DNA of 29,730 nt from Lachnospiraceae bacterium (GCA_009774245.1 VSNM01000068.1:1-29730), one strand, 5' to 3'; positions 1 to 7,867 are shown, numbered from the stretch's first letter. Numbers and translations are program-made. Notes: generated by a model not told the origin, from the letters alone.

Positions 1-93
1 CAGTATCTGCAATTTTCAAGGTTCAATTGAGCCTAGTTTTTTGGTTCAGTTTTTCATAGATTACTTGACACTACCATCTTTGCATCAGCCGCC

Positions 94-2253
94 TCACCGG
101 AAATCATTGTATTCGTCGGTCGCAATCCAGTTGTTGAAATCCAGCGAACTGCCTTTGATTCGGTATGTCCTTACCGCGATCTGTTTCATATTCTCAACAA
201 CGTGAAAATAATGAAACCGCTCCCGCTCCTGATTGTACGCCTCAGACGATAACAAATCAATCCCCTGCCCGTCCTCGGCCGCTATTCCCACCTCTCCTGC
301 CAGAGTTGGAAGCAGGTCGCATTGCGATGCGTACGCCTCCGAATAGCGCAATGGCTCCTCTGCGCTTCCTTTGGGCTTGACATACAGAATAATGTTGACC
401 TTCTCAGGGAGCACCGCCCCATTTTCAAAATTATCGCCATGATCTGCCGTTATTATAATCGTCGCATTTTCGTATAGTCCAAGCCGCCTCAGCTCCTCCA
501 GATAATTGTACACAATCTGCATGCTTCCCATATACTGATCGATCGATAAATCTTTTGACTCCCCGACACGATTGCCCTCCCTGTCCATAGAATACGGCGG
601 ATGCGCGCCAAACATATGGATAAAGCGAAATGCCTTGCGGTCATCATTGATTGTAAGCCCCGACTGGTCCAACCGCTCTTTGATGTCCGCATCATCCATT
701 TCGTACTGTTCCTGCTTCCATACCTTATCTGATATTACCAGATCGTTAATCGTATCCTCCGTATATCTGTAATAATCCTTTACAAAATAAGGCATGATTC
801 GATAGCAGTTCACTGTATGAATGCTCCTGATACATCCTGTCAGAGATATCTCTCTTTTTAAGATTTCGCCCTGTTGAACATAATTGCACGCCTGTTTTTG
901 AACACTCTCTCCGATGTACGAAGTCTCTTCCTCATAGAAATATAATTGAAAATCCTTTTCTGTCAGAGCCCTCCAAAACGTACAGTCCTCAAATGCCCAA
1001 TCAATATATCTTTGCCCCGCCGGCACATCAAAAAAAGTCCGATTGGTCAGCATATATGTTATCGCCGGATATGTTCTGGAGAATTGGGCAACCGTATCCG
1101 GAAATCCTACAAACCCTTTTAATGGTTCCAGAAAATCAGGTTCTTTGGCCAAGACCTCCTGCATATATTTCTCATCATACTTATCCAGGACAAATACGAT
1201 CACATTGTCCTCCGCTGCCACTTCATACAGTCCCTCTGTTGCAAAATAGTCCGTTTCCTTTCTTGCCTCAAAATGACCGCCATTGGAAATGATCAGAGAA
1301 AATCCACCTGCGATCTGCATAAGCGCTATCGCAATAGAACCAAACTTTACGACGCCCTTCCAGCTGCCTTTGCAGAAATGCCGGAGTATAAATACACCCG
1401 TGGTCAGTCCCGCCCATACGAGTAGATTCAATACTTTAAATCCGACAGCCCATTCCCTGTTTACACCATCCATCAAAAATAACTGCCTGTTTAAGAAAAG
1501 CGCCTGTACATAAGCCGCCAATGTAAAAGAACATATTCCCAGGACAGTCCATTCCCATATCCTGCCTGACAAATGATTCAGAACAGTCATTGTTATCAAA
1601 AATACAATGGCTAAGAATAGAATAAAGTATGGTATCATATCTCTGATCGTAAAAGAAAATTCTGTTGAATTGGACAAAAAAGTCTCAAGAAAGGGGTATT
1701 CAAAAGCAGTTATGACAAATGCAGAAGTCACTGTAACTGATAATTGATCCCAACGCCTCCTGCGATCTACATCCATTCCCTTCCTGATCGCCCGGGATAT
1801 GAGAGAAATCTCCATCCAAACCATCAACCCGACCACTGATATCGCTTCCGGCAGCAGGCAATGATAGAGCGCACTGTTAAAATTTCTATAGTTGACATAT
1901 TGGTATAAAAGAGCTCCCGCAAAGGTTATCACAATACATACCGGAGCAACCCGGACAGTGCTTCCTTTCTCGGGACGTGCGATATATGGCGTTATTTTAG
2001 GCAGGAGCACGGTGCCTGTCATTCCCATCAGAATATCAATGATCAGCAGCCGTATATCCTGCGTATATGAATAAAACATTCCGGTTCTGAGGAAGATCAT
2101 TCTGCCGACACACATAATGCAATACATTCCAAAGGAATCAACTGCAAATAAAATACACTTATCCAATATGGAAGCCCTGCGTCTTAGATTCACACCGGCT
2201 CCCAACATAAGCGCTATCAGTATCATTTCTGCTATTGCCATCTTTTCGGACAT
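94..2253 (-). CDS. Multi-pass membrane protein with sulfatase/alkaline-phosphatase-superfamily domain
   Basis: 719 aa. Residues 1-325 hold about eight to ten hydrophobic segments. The C-terminal half is an alkaline-phosphatase-superfamily (sulfatase-like) domain: metal-binding VLDKYD near 354-359, a possible nucleophile Thr in FSRTYPAITYMLT (391-403), HMFGAHPPY near 546-554 and TADHGD near 602-607. Topology resembles LtaS and phosphoethanolamine transferases, which move a phospho-headgroup from a lipid onto an extracytoplasmic acceptor. The start is supported by AGGAG nine bases upstream, and the gene overlaps the nucleotidyltransferase gene by 22 bases, suggesting coupled translation. It is last in the phosphonate operon, so transfer of a phospho- or phosphonate group to a surface polymer is inferred. 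The substrate is unknown; it could also be a phosphatase-like hydrolase. Catalytic-fold assignment is firm, exact function is not. Confidence 0.8.
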   Translation of the reverse strand: MSEKMAIAEMILIALMLGAGVNLRRRASILDKCILFAVDSFGMYCIMCVGRMIFLRTGMFYSYTQDIRLLIIDILMGMTGTVLLPKITPYIARPEKGSTVRVAPVCIVITFAGALLYQYVNYRNFNSALYHCLLPEAISVVGLMVWMEISLISRAIRKGMDVDRRRRWDQLSVTVTSAFVITAFEYPFLETFLSNSTEFSFTIRDMIPYFILFLAIVFLITMTVLNHLSGRIWEWTVLGICSFTLAAYVQALFLNRQLFLMDGVNREWAVGFKVLNLLVWAGLTTGVFILRHFCKGSWKGVVKFGSIAIALMQIAGGFSLIISNGGHFEARKETDYFATEGLYEVAAEDNVIVFVLDKYDEKYMQEVLAKEPDFLEPLKGFVGFPDTVAQFSRTYPAITYMLTNRTFFDVPAGQRYIDWAFEDCTFWRALTEKDFQLYFYEEETSYIGESVQKQACNYVQQGEILKREISLTGCIRSIHTVNCYRIMPYFVKDYYRYTEDTINDLVISDKVWKQEQYEMDDADIKERLDQSGLTINDDRKAFRFIHMFGAHPPYSMDREGNRVGESKDLSIDQYMGSMQIVYNYLEELRRLGLYENATIIITADHGDNFENGAVLPEKVNIILYVKPKGSAEEPLRYSEAYASQCDLLPTLAGEVGIAAEDGQGIDLLSSEAYNQERERFHYFHVVENMKQIAVRTYRIKGSSLDFNNWIATDEYNDFR

Positions 2254-2978
2254 CTCGTCTCGCTCCTATCCTGTGTGTTATTGAATGCATCTGCATCAAT
2301 TGCAATCAGCTCCTCCACTGTATCGATCTCCACAATCTGTCCTTCCACAACCGGAAAAACCTTCAATCGGAGTCTGTCCAGATTCTGGTTGACAACATCG
2401 TCCCAGAACAGGTCTGCATTTCCTTCTGTATGATACGCCTGCACTATCGCATCAGCGAGAATCCCAGCATCTTTCTTTTTGAAATAGGAAACGCCAACCA
2501 TGTTGTAAGTGTCTGTCCCACCTTTTCCGACTCTGGAAATGAAACCGTTTTGCAGCTCAAAAACCCAGTCGGCCGAATATCCCCTGACCATCTTTCCATA
2601 ATAACCGGAGCAGTCAGACTGTCTGTCAAAAACAGCCATATCCGAGACAAGCAGATCAGCCTCGCAGATAAAGCAGTCGGCCGTCCCCAATACTTCCCTG
2701 ACAGCATAGATAGAGGAAATATTGTTTTTCGTAGAAAAATCAGAATTTTCAAGCAGACAGATACCATGATATTTCTCGCTCAGATAAGCAAACTGCTCTT
2801 TCAGATATCCCACCACTATATATATTTCTGATATATCCCTGCTTTTCAGGCCCTCAATAACTGTCTCAATCAGAGGCTTTCCAAACACCCTGACAAGCGG
2901 CTTTGGCGTTTTTAAAGTCAGCGGTCGCATCCGTGTTCCGAGCCCTGCCGCCATGATAATCCCGATCTCATTTTCCAT
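2232..2978 (-). CDS. LicC-like sugar/phosphonate nucleotidyltransferase (putative AEP cytidylyltransferase)
   Basis: 248 aa, Rossmann-like NTP transferase. The signature MAAGLGTRMRPLT lies at 9-21, followed by Lys-Pro-Leu at 26-28 (KPL), NNISSIYAV near 85-93 and an acidic metal site CEADLL near 105-110. The NNISS..YA pattern is typical of LicC-like phosphocholine cytidylyltransferases, and of PntC enzymes that make CMP-2-aminoethylphosphonate. Placement directly after a PEP phosphomutase and a PhnW-like aminotransferase makes an aminophosphonate the likelier substrate than phosphocholine, since no choline kinase or transporter genes are nearby. It is separated from the mutase gene by 79 bases, and its stop overlaps the next gene. 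The ribosome binding site is weak, so the start is less certain than the fold. Confidence 0.75.
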   Translation of the reverse strand: MENEIGIIMAAGLGTRMRPLTLKTPKPLVRVFGKPLIETVIEGLKSRDISEIYIVVGYLKEQFAYLSEKYHGICLLENSDFSTKNNISSIYAVREVLGTADCFICEADLLVSDMAVFDRQSDCSGYYGKMVRGYSADWVFELQNGFISRVGKGGTDTYNMVGVSYFKKKDAGILADAIVQAYHTEGNADLFWDDVVNQNLDRLRLKVFPVVEGQIVEIDTVEELIAIDADAFNNTQDRSETRCPKRWQ

Positions 2979-3057
2979 ATAGCTTCATTTCTATCCTTTT
3001 TGCACTACATAAGCAAAATGCTTCAAAATTTTACAAACCATATTGGCCAGTAAAGTA

Positions 3058-4353
3058 TCACATATCATCGATCAGTGTAATGATCTCCTGAAATGGCATC
3101 AGCTTTGCATCCACCTCCAATGCCCTGTGGTTTTTCAGGATTTCGACCGCGGTGCTCTGCATGGCCGGAAATGCGCTCCTGGTCAGCTGGTTTGCGTAAA
3201 TCACAATATTGACGCCATGCTGTGCGAGTTCTGCCTCCGTGACACTGTTAAAGGAAGTCGGCACGACAACGATCGGCGTATCCTTATTTTCGCTGCGGAA
3301 CCTGTCACAAAATTCAAAAATCTCATCCGGAGACTTTCTCCTGGAATGAATCATGATCGCATCCGCACCGGCCTCCACATATGCAGATGCCCGTTTCAGC
3401 GCATCTTCCTGCCCTTTTTCCAGAATCAGGCTCTCAATGCGTGCAATGATCATAAATTCCTCTGTCCGCTGCGCGTTTTTTCCGGCGCGAATCTTCTCGC
3501 TGAAATTCTCGATGGAGTCCTGCGTCTGTGCGACCTCTGTTCCAAACAGAGAGTTTTTCTTGAGTCCGGTCTTATCCTCAATAATCACTGCCGACACACC
3601 CATGCGCTCCAAGGTGCGCACATTGTACACAAAATGCTCTACAAGCCCGCCTGTATCCCCGTCAAGGATGATGGGCTTCGTCGTGACCTCCATCACATCG
3701 TCGATCGTGCGCATTCTCGACGACATATCGACAAGCTCAATGTCCGGCTTTCCTTTCGCCGTGGAATCGCACAGGCTCGAGAGCCACATCGCATCAAACT
3801 GGTCAAGCTCCCCATTGTGCTCCACGATCGTCTTCTCCGCGATCAGCCCTGTCAGCCCACTGTGCACCTCGATTGTCTTTACTATGGGACAAAGCTTTAG
3901 CAGCTGGCGCAGGCGCTTCCTCCGATACTCCGGCATGGCAAGTTTTTCTCTAATGTTATTGTCTGCTTTCCTCACATTCTCATTGTAGGTATAGCCAACC
4001 TCCACAAGCTCTCCGCCATATTTTTTCAGATTGTCTATGACATTTTGACGAATCGCACGCTCAGGACCTTTACGCCAGTTATCCCCATGTACGACATAAT
4101 CCGGCCGTATCTGCGCGATCACTTTGTCATACATAATCTCGTCCTGAATCATAACCGCATCGACAAGTCCCGTGTCCTTCACAATTTCCTTTCTCTCCCC
4201 AATCGAGATCGTGGGAAACCTGTTAAACTTAATCATCGCGGCGTCGCTCAGAATCCCGACCGTAACTTCTCCATATCGATTCGCTTCCCGCAGAATATTC
4301 AAATGTCCCTCATGTATCACGTCTGTGCAGAAACAGGTATATACCTTTTTCAT
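3058..4353 (-). CDS. Bifunctional cytidylyltransferase / phosphoenolpyruvate phosphomutase (Fom1-like architecture)
   Basis: 431 aa, two domains. Residues 1-135 are a TagD/HxGH cytidylyltransferase with HEGH at 14-17. Residues about 150-431 are a PEP mutase of the isocitrate-lyase superfamily: DGDTGG at 231-236 and the mutase-specific loop EDKTGLKKNSLFG at 259-271, which separates mutases from lyases. PEP mutase makes the C-P bond, converting PEP to phosphonopyruvate. The same order and nearly the same length occur in Fom1 of fosfomycin producers, where the N-terminal domain cytidylylates 2-hydroxyethylphosphonate. Here the neighbours are surface-polymer genes, not fosfomycin genes, so the activated substrate is unknown. 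The gene starts 18 bases after the aminotransferase gene with an AAGG site upstream. PEP mutase assignment is very secure. Confidence 0.93.
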   Translation of the reverse strand: MKKVYTCFCTDVIHEGHLNILREANRYGEVTVGILSDAAMIKFNRFPTISIGERKEIVKDTGLVDAVMIQDEIMYDKVIAQIRPDYVVHGDNWRKGPERAIRQNVIDNLKKYGGELVEVGYTYNENVRKADNNIREKLAMPEYRRKRLRQLLKLCPIVKTIEVHSGLTGLIAEKTIVEHNGELDQFDAMWLSSLCDSTAKGKPDIELVDMSSRMRTIDDVMEVTTKPIILDGDTGGLVEHFVYNVRTLERMGVSAVIIEDKTGLKKNSLFGTEVAQTQDSIENFSEKIRAGKNAQRTEEFMIIARIESLILEKGQEDALKRASAYVEAGADAIMIHSRRKSPDEIFEFCDRFRSENKDTPIVVVPTSFNSVTEAELAQHGVNIVIYANQLTRSAFPAMQSTAVEILKNHRALEVDAKLMPFQEIITLIDDM

Positions 4354-4371
4354 TTCGACACCTTGCCTTTC

Positions 4372-5511
4372 TCATAGATATTGAACCGGTATCCGGACAT
4401 GATGCTTCCTGAGCGCCTCCTCCAAAACAACAAAGAAAGCTTTGATGTCATCAGCTGTAATGGCGCCAAGCGCGCACAGGCGGAACGTATTCTGCGCGGA
4501 CATCTTTCCCGGATAGATCGTAAAGCCGCGCTCATAGCAGTAATCGTGTATCTTCTCAAAATCCCAGTTTTCATCATCCGGATATTTCACTGACACTACA
4601 AGTCCTGCCTGCAGCTCTCTCCTGATCGCGTCTCGAAATCCAAGTCGTTCAAGTCCCTCATGAATCGCCTCAAACACGCTCAGATGACGCTGCCACTTCG
4701 CCTCCTCGCCCTCCGCAAAATATTCGTCAAGCGCCTGCCTCGCCGCGTAAATTGTCTGTACGGGCGGGGTGAAATGCATCTCTCCTGTCGTCTCAAAAAA
4801 ATCATACTGCAGATATAGATTGCAATAATAAGAACGCTTCGGATATGCTGCTGACTTCCTGATTATCTCCGTGTTTCCAATGATAAACGAAAGCCCCGTC
4901 ATCGCCATGAGTCCCTTCTGGGCAGACGCCATGCAGAAATCAATATTGTCCTTCTCAATATCAATCGGGCGCATCGCGTAAGTGGATGTCGTGTCCACCG
5001 TAAATACCGCACCATATTTATGTACCAGTCCGCCGATCTCCCTGATCGGGTTCAGGATACCCGTACCAGTCTCATTGTGCGTTGTGTGCACAAGAGCGAT
5101 ATCCGGATTCTCTCTCAATGTCCGCTCTACTGTTTTTAAATCAGGAAGCTGATCTGCCGGAAATTGAAGGTCTATATAAGGCAGATGATAGTACTCACAG
5201 ATTTCTGCCGCCCTCGCGCTGTAAGCGCCGTTGTTGATAATCAGCACCTTTTTCTCCTCTGGCAGAAGTGAGTTGATGCATACATCGATATTCAACGTGC
5301 CGGAACCACAAAACAGAACAGATGTATATTTATTCAAATCACCATGTACGATGCGCACCAAATCCTCGCGCATCTTTTTCATCATGGAGGCAAATTCCCT
5401 CTCGCGCGGACAGATATCCGGCACTACCTGCGCCAGCTTAACTGTGTCAGTCGTTGTCGCCGGGCCGGGATTCAATAAGATATTCCGCCTTATCTTACTA
5501 TTCTCCTGCAT
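4372..5511 (-). CDS. 2-aminoethylphosphonate:pyruvate aminotransferase-like enzyme (PhnW-like)
   Basis: 379 aa fold-type I PLP aminotransferase. The N-terminal NPGPATTTDTV (14-24), the CGSGT phosphate-cup segment (68-72), HNETGTG (145-151), Asp in VDTTS (172-176) and the PLP Schiff-base lysine in SAQKGL (Lys199) match the PhnW/AEP transaminase family. In biosynthesis such enzymes aminate phosphonoacetaldehyde to 2-aminoethylphosphonate. Because no phosphonopyruvate decarboxylase is encoded here, direct amination of phosphonopyruvate to phosphonoalanine is an alternative. Its ATG overlaps the TAA of the upstream YidC-transferase gene (TAATG), which indicates translational coupling. Next to PEP mutase it is almost certainly biosynthetic rather than catabolic. 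Confidence 0.88.
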   Translation of the reverse strand: MQENSKIRRNILLNPGPATTTDTVKLAQVVPDICPREREFASMMKKMREDLVRIVHGDLNKYTSVLFCGSGTLNIDVCINSLLPEEKKVLIINNGAYSARAAEICEYYHLPYIDLQFPADQLPDLKTVERTLRENPDIALVHTTHNETGTGILNPIREIGGLVHKYGAVFTVDTTSTYAMRPIDIEKDNIDFCMASAQKGLMAMTGLSFIIGNTEIIRKSAAYPKRSYYCNLYLQYDFFETTGEMHFTPPVQTIYAARQALDEYFAEGEEAKWQRHLSVFEAIHEGLERLGFRDAIRRELQAGLVVSVKYPDDENWDFEKIHDYCYERGFTIYPGKMSAQNTFRLCALGAITADDIKAFFVVLEEALRKHHVRIPVQYL

Positions 5512-7457
5512 TAATAATCATCCTCTTCCTCATGCTTCTTTTTATAAAAGGCAAGCCGCTCCATAATATATCTGGCGCCTGCTTCACTGCTGCTGCCAAT
5601 ATTGTATATATACCGGTCCCGGATTTTTCTCAGAGACTCCCCTGAGAACTCGCTGCTGTTCAGCAGCTCGTCAATCACCTGCGGAAGCGTATCAAGCTTG
5701 TCCATATCAACGCTTCTCCCCACCTTACTGCGAAGCTCAATATCGATTGGCGTGATGCCAAGCTCCTCATAGTCCTCATTCATGACCTTCATCGGCGTGT
5801 TGATAAAAAGCGACGGCTTCAGTGTCGCAAAGGAATATTCAAATGCGATGCTTGACCAGTCCGTGATCACGACATCCGCCTCATACACAGTGCTGTTGGA
5901 TGAGAAATCTGTCTGCAGCTCCATATCGTCACGCTCATTCATATGAAATCTTTCCCGCAGATCATTCAGCCGTTCCTCTTCATGGCGCACAAACTGCGGA
6001 TGTGGTCTCACAATAATCTTATAACCCTGCCCCTGGAGCGCCTCAAGAATTGTCTCTATGCATGATGACAGGATATTGTCCTTCTGCCAGGATGGAGCGA
6101 TCAGAATTTCTTTTGTTTTCTTTTCCCTTTTGTCCATCTCTTCATAGGATTGTATCATATTATCAATAACGCCCGAACCCCATTCGACAATTCTTTTCTC
6201 TGGAAGTTTATAGAGCTCTTCGCGCTTTCTGATCTCCTTCGTGCAAAGGCAGCCGGATGAAAAAATGGTATCAAAATGATCCAGCGCTTCCTTGCGGAAA
6301 GTCAGATTCGGACTGTTCACATCATGCGGCACATAGATGTATTCATTGTCTTTGCGAACCAGAGATCGCTTGATGTGAAAGCTCTCCAGATCCGGCGTTG
6401 TCATCACGACAATATCAGCCTCCATCTTCATCATCAGCACGATCAGTTTATTCTCCCCGATATAATACGGCCTGAAGCGGTCGCTCGCCATCTCAAAAAC
6501 CTTGTCGTTCGGATCACTCGTAATATAATTGACCACCACATCCGATTTTTCCAGAAGCGTCTCGATAATATTCTGAAAATATTTATAAAACCCGTTCTTC
6601 TCCGAATAAAACACAAGCTGCATCTCATAATCCTGAAAAAACCGCTTGTAATCAGCCTTTTCCTTCTTTTTATAAGGATTCTTCTCGAACAGCTTCTTTT
6701 TGCCCTGTCTCCCAAAAGCACTCGCGGCTTTTAACTCCGCACGGCTCTTTTCCAACGCCTCATAATCTATGTACTTCCTGGGATTCATGATGATATTGAG
6801 GAAATACAACTGCAACACGGAAAAAAGATTGCTGAAAGTCCAGTAAATCCCGACTCCTGTCTTGACAAAAAAGCCAAGGTAGAGCGACAATCCGATAGAC
6901 AAAATTATGGTTCCCAACTGATTTACTTTCCCCTGCTCGGACTGCAGGACATTGATTCTGTTCTGTATAAAACACATAAACCACGCCGAAAGCGCCGCGA
7001 TCAGAGGAATCAGATACGCGATTCCTCCGACCTCCGCGGGGATAGACGACAGATCCAGACTCCCAAGCATCGCGTCAAGCACACCCGGATTTCCGCGAAA
7101 GATATGCTCCTCTGGATGGTTGATCACATCGATAACCCCCATCAGCAAAATCAACTGCAAAGCTAATGGAATCAGGTCCGCAAGCGGCTGATAGTGCTCC
7201 CTCTTGTACAGTTCGTACTGTTCTTCTGAGATCTTCTCGCCGTTTCCATAATACTTTGCCCTGATAAAATTCATCTCCGGCTGCATCTTGACCATCTTGA
7301 TCGAATTTTTCTGAACCCACAGCGATACAGGCAGGAGAACAATCTTCGTTCCGAACGTAAAAATGATAATTGAAATAAAATAATCCGGCAAAATGTGATA
7401 GCAAAAGTACATCAGCCATCCTAAGACATCGCCAATCAAGCCTATGATATCATTCAT
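5511..7457 (-). CDS. YidC/Oxa1-like membrane domain fused to CDP-glycerol-type glycerophosphotransferase
   Basis: 648 aa. Residues 1-230 resemble a Gram-positive YidC insertase core: first core helix near 25-47 (FTFGTKIVLLPVS), amphipathic region 50-90, further helices at 92-112, 146-165 and 182-197, and the GVGIYWTFSN signature at 201-210. The conserved groove arginine is replaced by Lys38. A basic linker (238-270) leads to a GT-B domain of the TagB/TagF family: VPHD (377-380), APSWQKD (454-460), RPHPQ (484-488) and TDWSSIAFEYSF (532-543). Teichoic-acid enzymes of this type polymerise glycerol- or ribitol-phosphate from CDP donors at the inner membrane face. The fusion suggests a membrane-anchored polymerase or primer-transferase, perhaps linked to extrusion or insertion of its product. 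Domain assignments are secure; the purpose of the fusion is inferred. Confidence 0.88.
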   Translation of the reverse strand: MNDIIGLIGDVLGWLMYFCYHILPDYFISIIIFTFGTKIVLLPVSLWVQKNSIKMVKMQPEMNFIRAKYYGNGEKISEEQYELYKREHYQPLADLIPLALQLILLMGVIDVINHPEEHIFRGNPGVLDAMLGSLDLSSIPAEVGGIAYLIPLIAALSAWFMCFIQNRINVLQSEQGKVNQLGTIILSIGLSLYLGFFVKTGVGIYWTFSNLFSVLQLYFLNIIMNPRKYIDYEALEKSRAELKAASAFGRQGKKKLFEKNPYKKKEKADYKRFFQDYEMQLVFYSEKNGFYKYFQNIIETLLEKSDVVVNYITSDPNDKVFEMASDRFRPYYIGENKLIVLMMKMEADIVVMTTPDLESFHIKRSLVRKDNEYIYVPHDVNSPNLTFRKEALDHFDTIFSSGCLCTKEIRKREELYKLPEKRIVEWGSGVIDNMIQSYEEMDKREKKTKEILIAPSWQKDNILSSCIETILEALQGQGYKIIVRPHPQFVRHEEERLNDLRERFHMNERDDMELQTDFSSNSTVYEADVVITDWSSIAFEYSFATLKPSLFINTPMKVMNEDYEELGITPIDIELRSKVGRSVDMDKLDTLPQVIDELLNSSEFSGESLRKIRDRYIYNIGSSSEAGARYIMERLAFYKKKHEEEDDY

Positions 7458-7497
7458 AATAACGCTATGCTCCGTATGCTCCTATTTTCATAATTCT

Positions 7498-7746
7498 TCA
7501 CGATTCCTGACCGCTGGACTGATGCTTTCTCCTTGCACGCTTCTTTTTCTGATTGCGGAAAAATTTCATAATCTTGTGCCTGTACACGGTACACGCTGCT
7601 CCGATGGCAATCGCCACACCTGCTACCGCCTGAATCACATATGTCACTGCTGACGGATCGATATACGCGAAAGAAGTGTTCCCCAACAGCACAAAAAAAC
7701 AGGCAAAAAAGTAGGTAAATTTCAATATGTTTATGACTTTTTTCAT
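7498..7746 (-). CDS. Small secreted or membrane protein with AYIDP motif
   Basis: 82 aa. A signal-peptide-like N-terminus (Lys-Lys then a hydrophobic stretch to about residue 24, NTSFA) is followed by AYIDPSAVTYVIQ, a second hydrophobic helix (about 35-53) and a strongly basic tail, KKKRARRKH. Short proteins with an A-Y-I-D-P-x-x-x-x-x-x-x-Q start after the signal sequence recur in Clostridia beside membrane phosphotransferases, but I know of no assigned function. It is the first gene of the phosphonate operon, 40 bases before the YidC-fusion gene and downstream of a strong promoter. A likely role is as a small membrane partner of the next protein; this is inference from position only. Confidence 0.75.
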   Translation of the reverse strand: MKKVINILKFTYFFACFFVLLGNTSFAYIDPSAVTYVIQAVAGVAIAIGAACTVYRHKIMKFFRNQKKKRARRKHQSSGQES

Positions 7747-7819
7747 TTTCTGATTGTTCCTTTCTATTTTTTCTTTTTATTGTTCCTTTTTATTGTTGCT
7801 TTTGTGTTACCCCATAACT

Positions 7820-7848
7820 ACTTTAGCCCAAAATGTTCTAAATGTCAA
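7820..7848 (-). promoter_or_regulatory. Promoter of the phosphonate operon
   Basis: On the minus strand a perfect -35 TTGACA (7843-7848) is followed by a 17-base spacer and TAAAGT as -10 (7820-7825). It lies about 75 bases upstream of the start of the small AYIDP protein gene and is the only strong promoter seen for the six-gene operon. Confidence 0.7.
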
Positions 7849-7856
7849 TAGAACAT
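7833..7856. promoter_or_regulatory. Inverted repeat, candidate operator over the -35 box
   Basis: ATGTTCTA (7833-7840) and TAGAACAT (7849-7856) form an 8-base perfect inverted repeat with an 8-base spacer. The spacer contains nearly all of the -35 hexamer of the phosphonate operon promoter. A protein bound here should block that promoter. The divergently encoded XRE regulator is the obvious candidate; binding is inferred. Confidence 0.55.
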
Positions 7857-7867
7857 ATTACGCCACA

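Noticed and set aside
2235..2831. 198-codon plus-strand frame opposite the LicC-like gene
   Set aside because: Antisense to a well-supported nucleotidyltransferase; composition is atypical and no domain is visible.
3043..3900. Long plus-strand open frame (285 codons) opposite the PEP mutase gene
   Set aside because: It is antisense to a clear PEP mutase, is rich in His/Arg/Cys as expected of a shadow frame, and lacks a ribosome binding site.
3058..4353. Fosfomycin biosynthesis cluster
   Set aside because: Only the Fom1-like architecture is shared; Ppd, alcohol dehydrogenase, the Fom3 radical methylase and the epoxidase are absent, and the neighbours are surface-polymer genes.
4372..5511. 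Phosphonate degradation (phnW/phnX type) operon
   Set aside because: A PEP mutase is present and no phosphonatase or phosphonate transporter is, so the direction is biosynthetic.
7833..7856. Inverted repeat considered as a LexA/SOS box
   Set aside because: The Firmicute SOS box is GAAC-N4-GTTC; here the arms are in the opposite order (GTTC...GAAC) with a different spacing.
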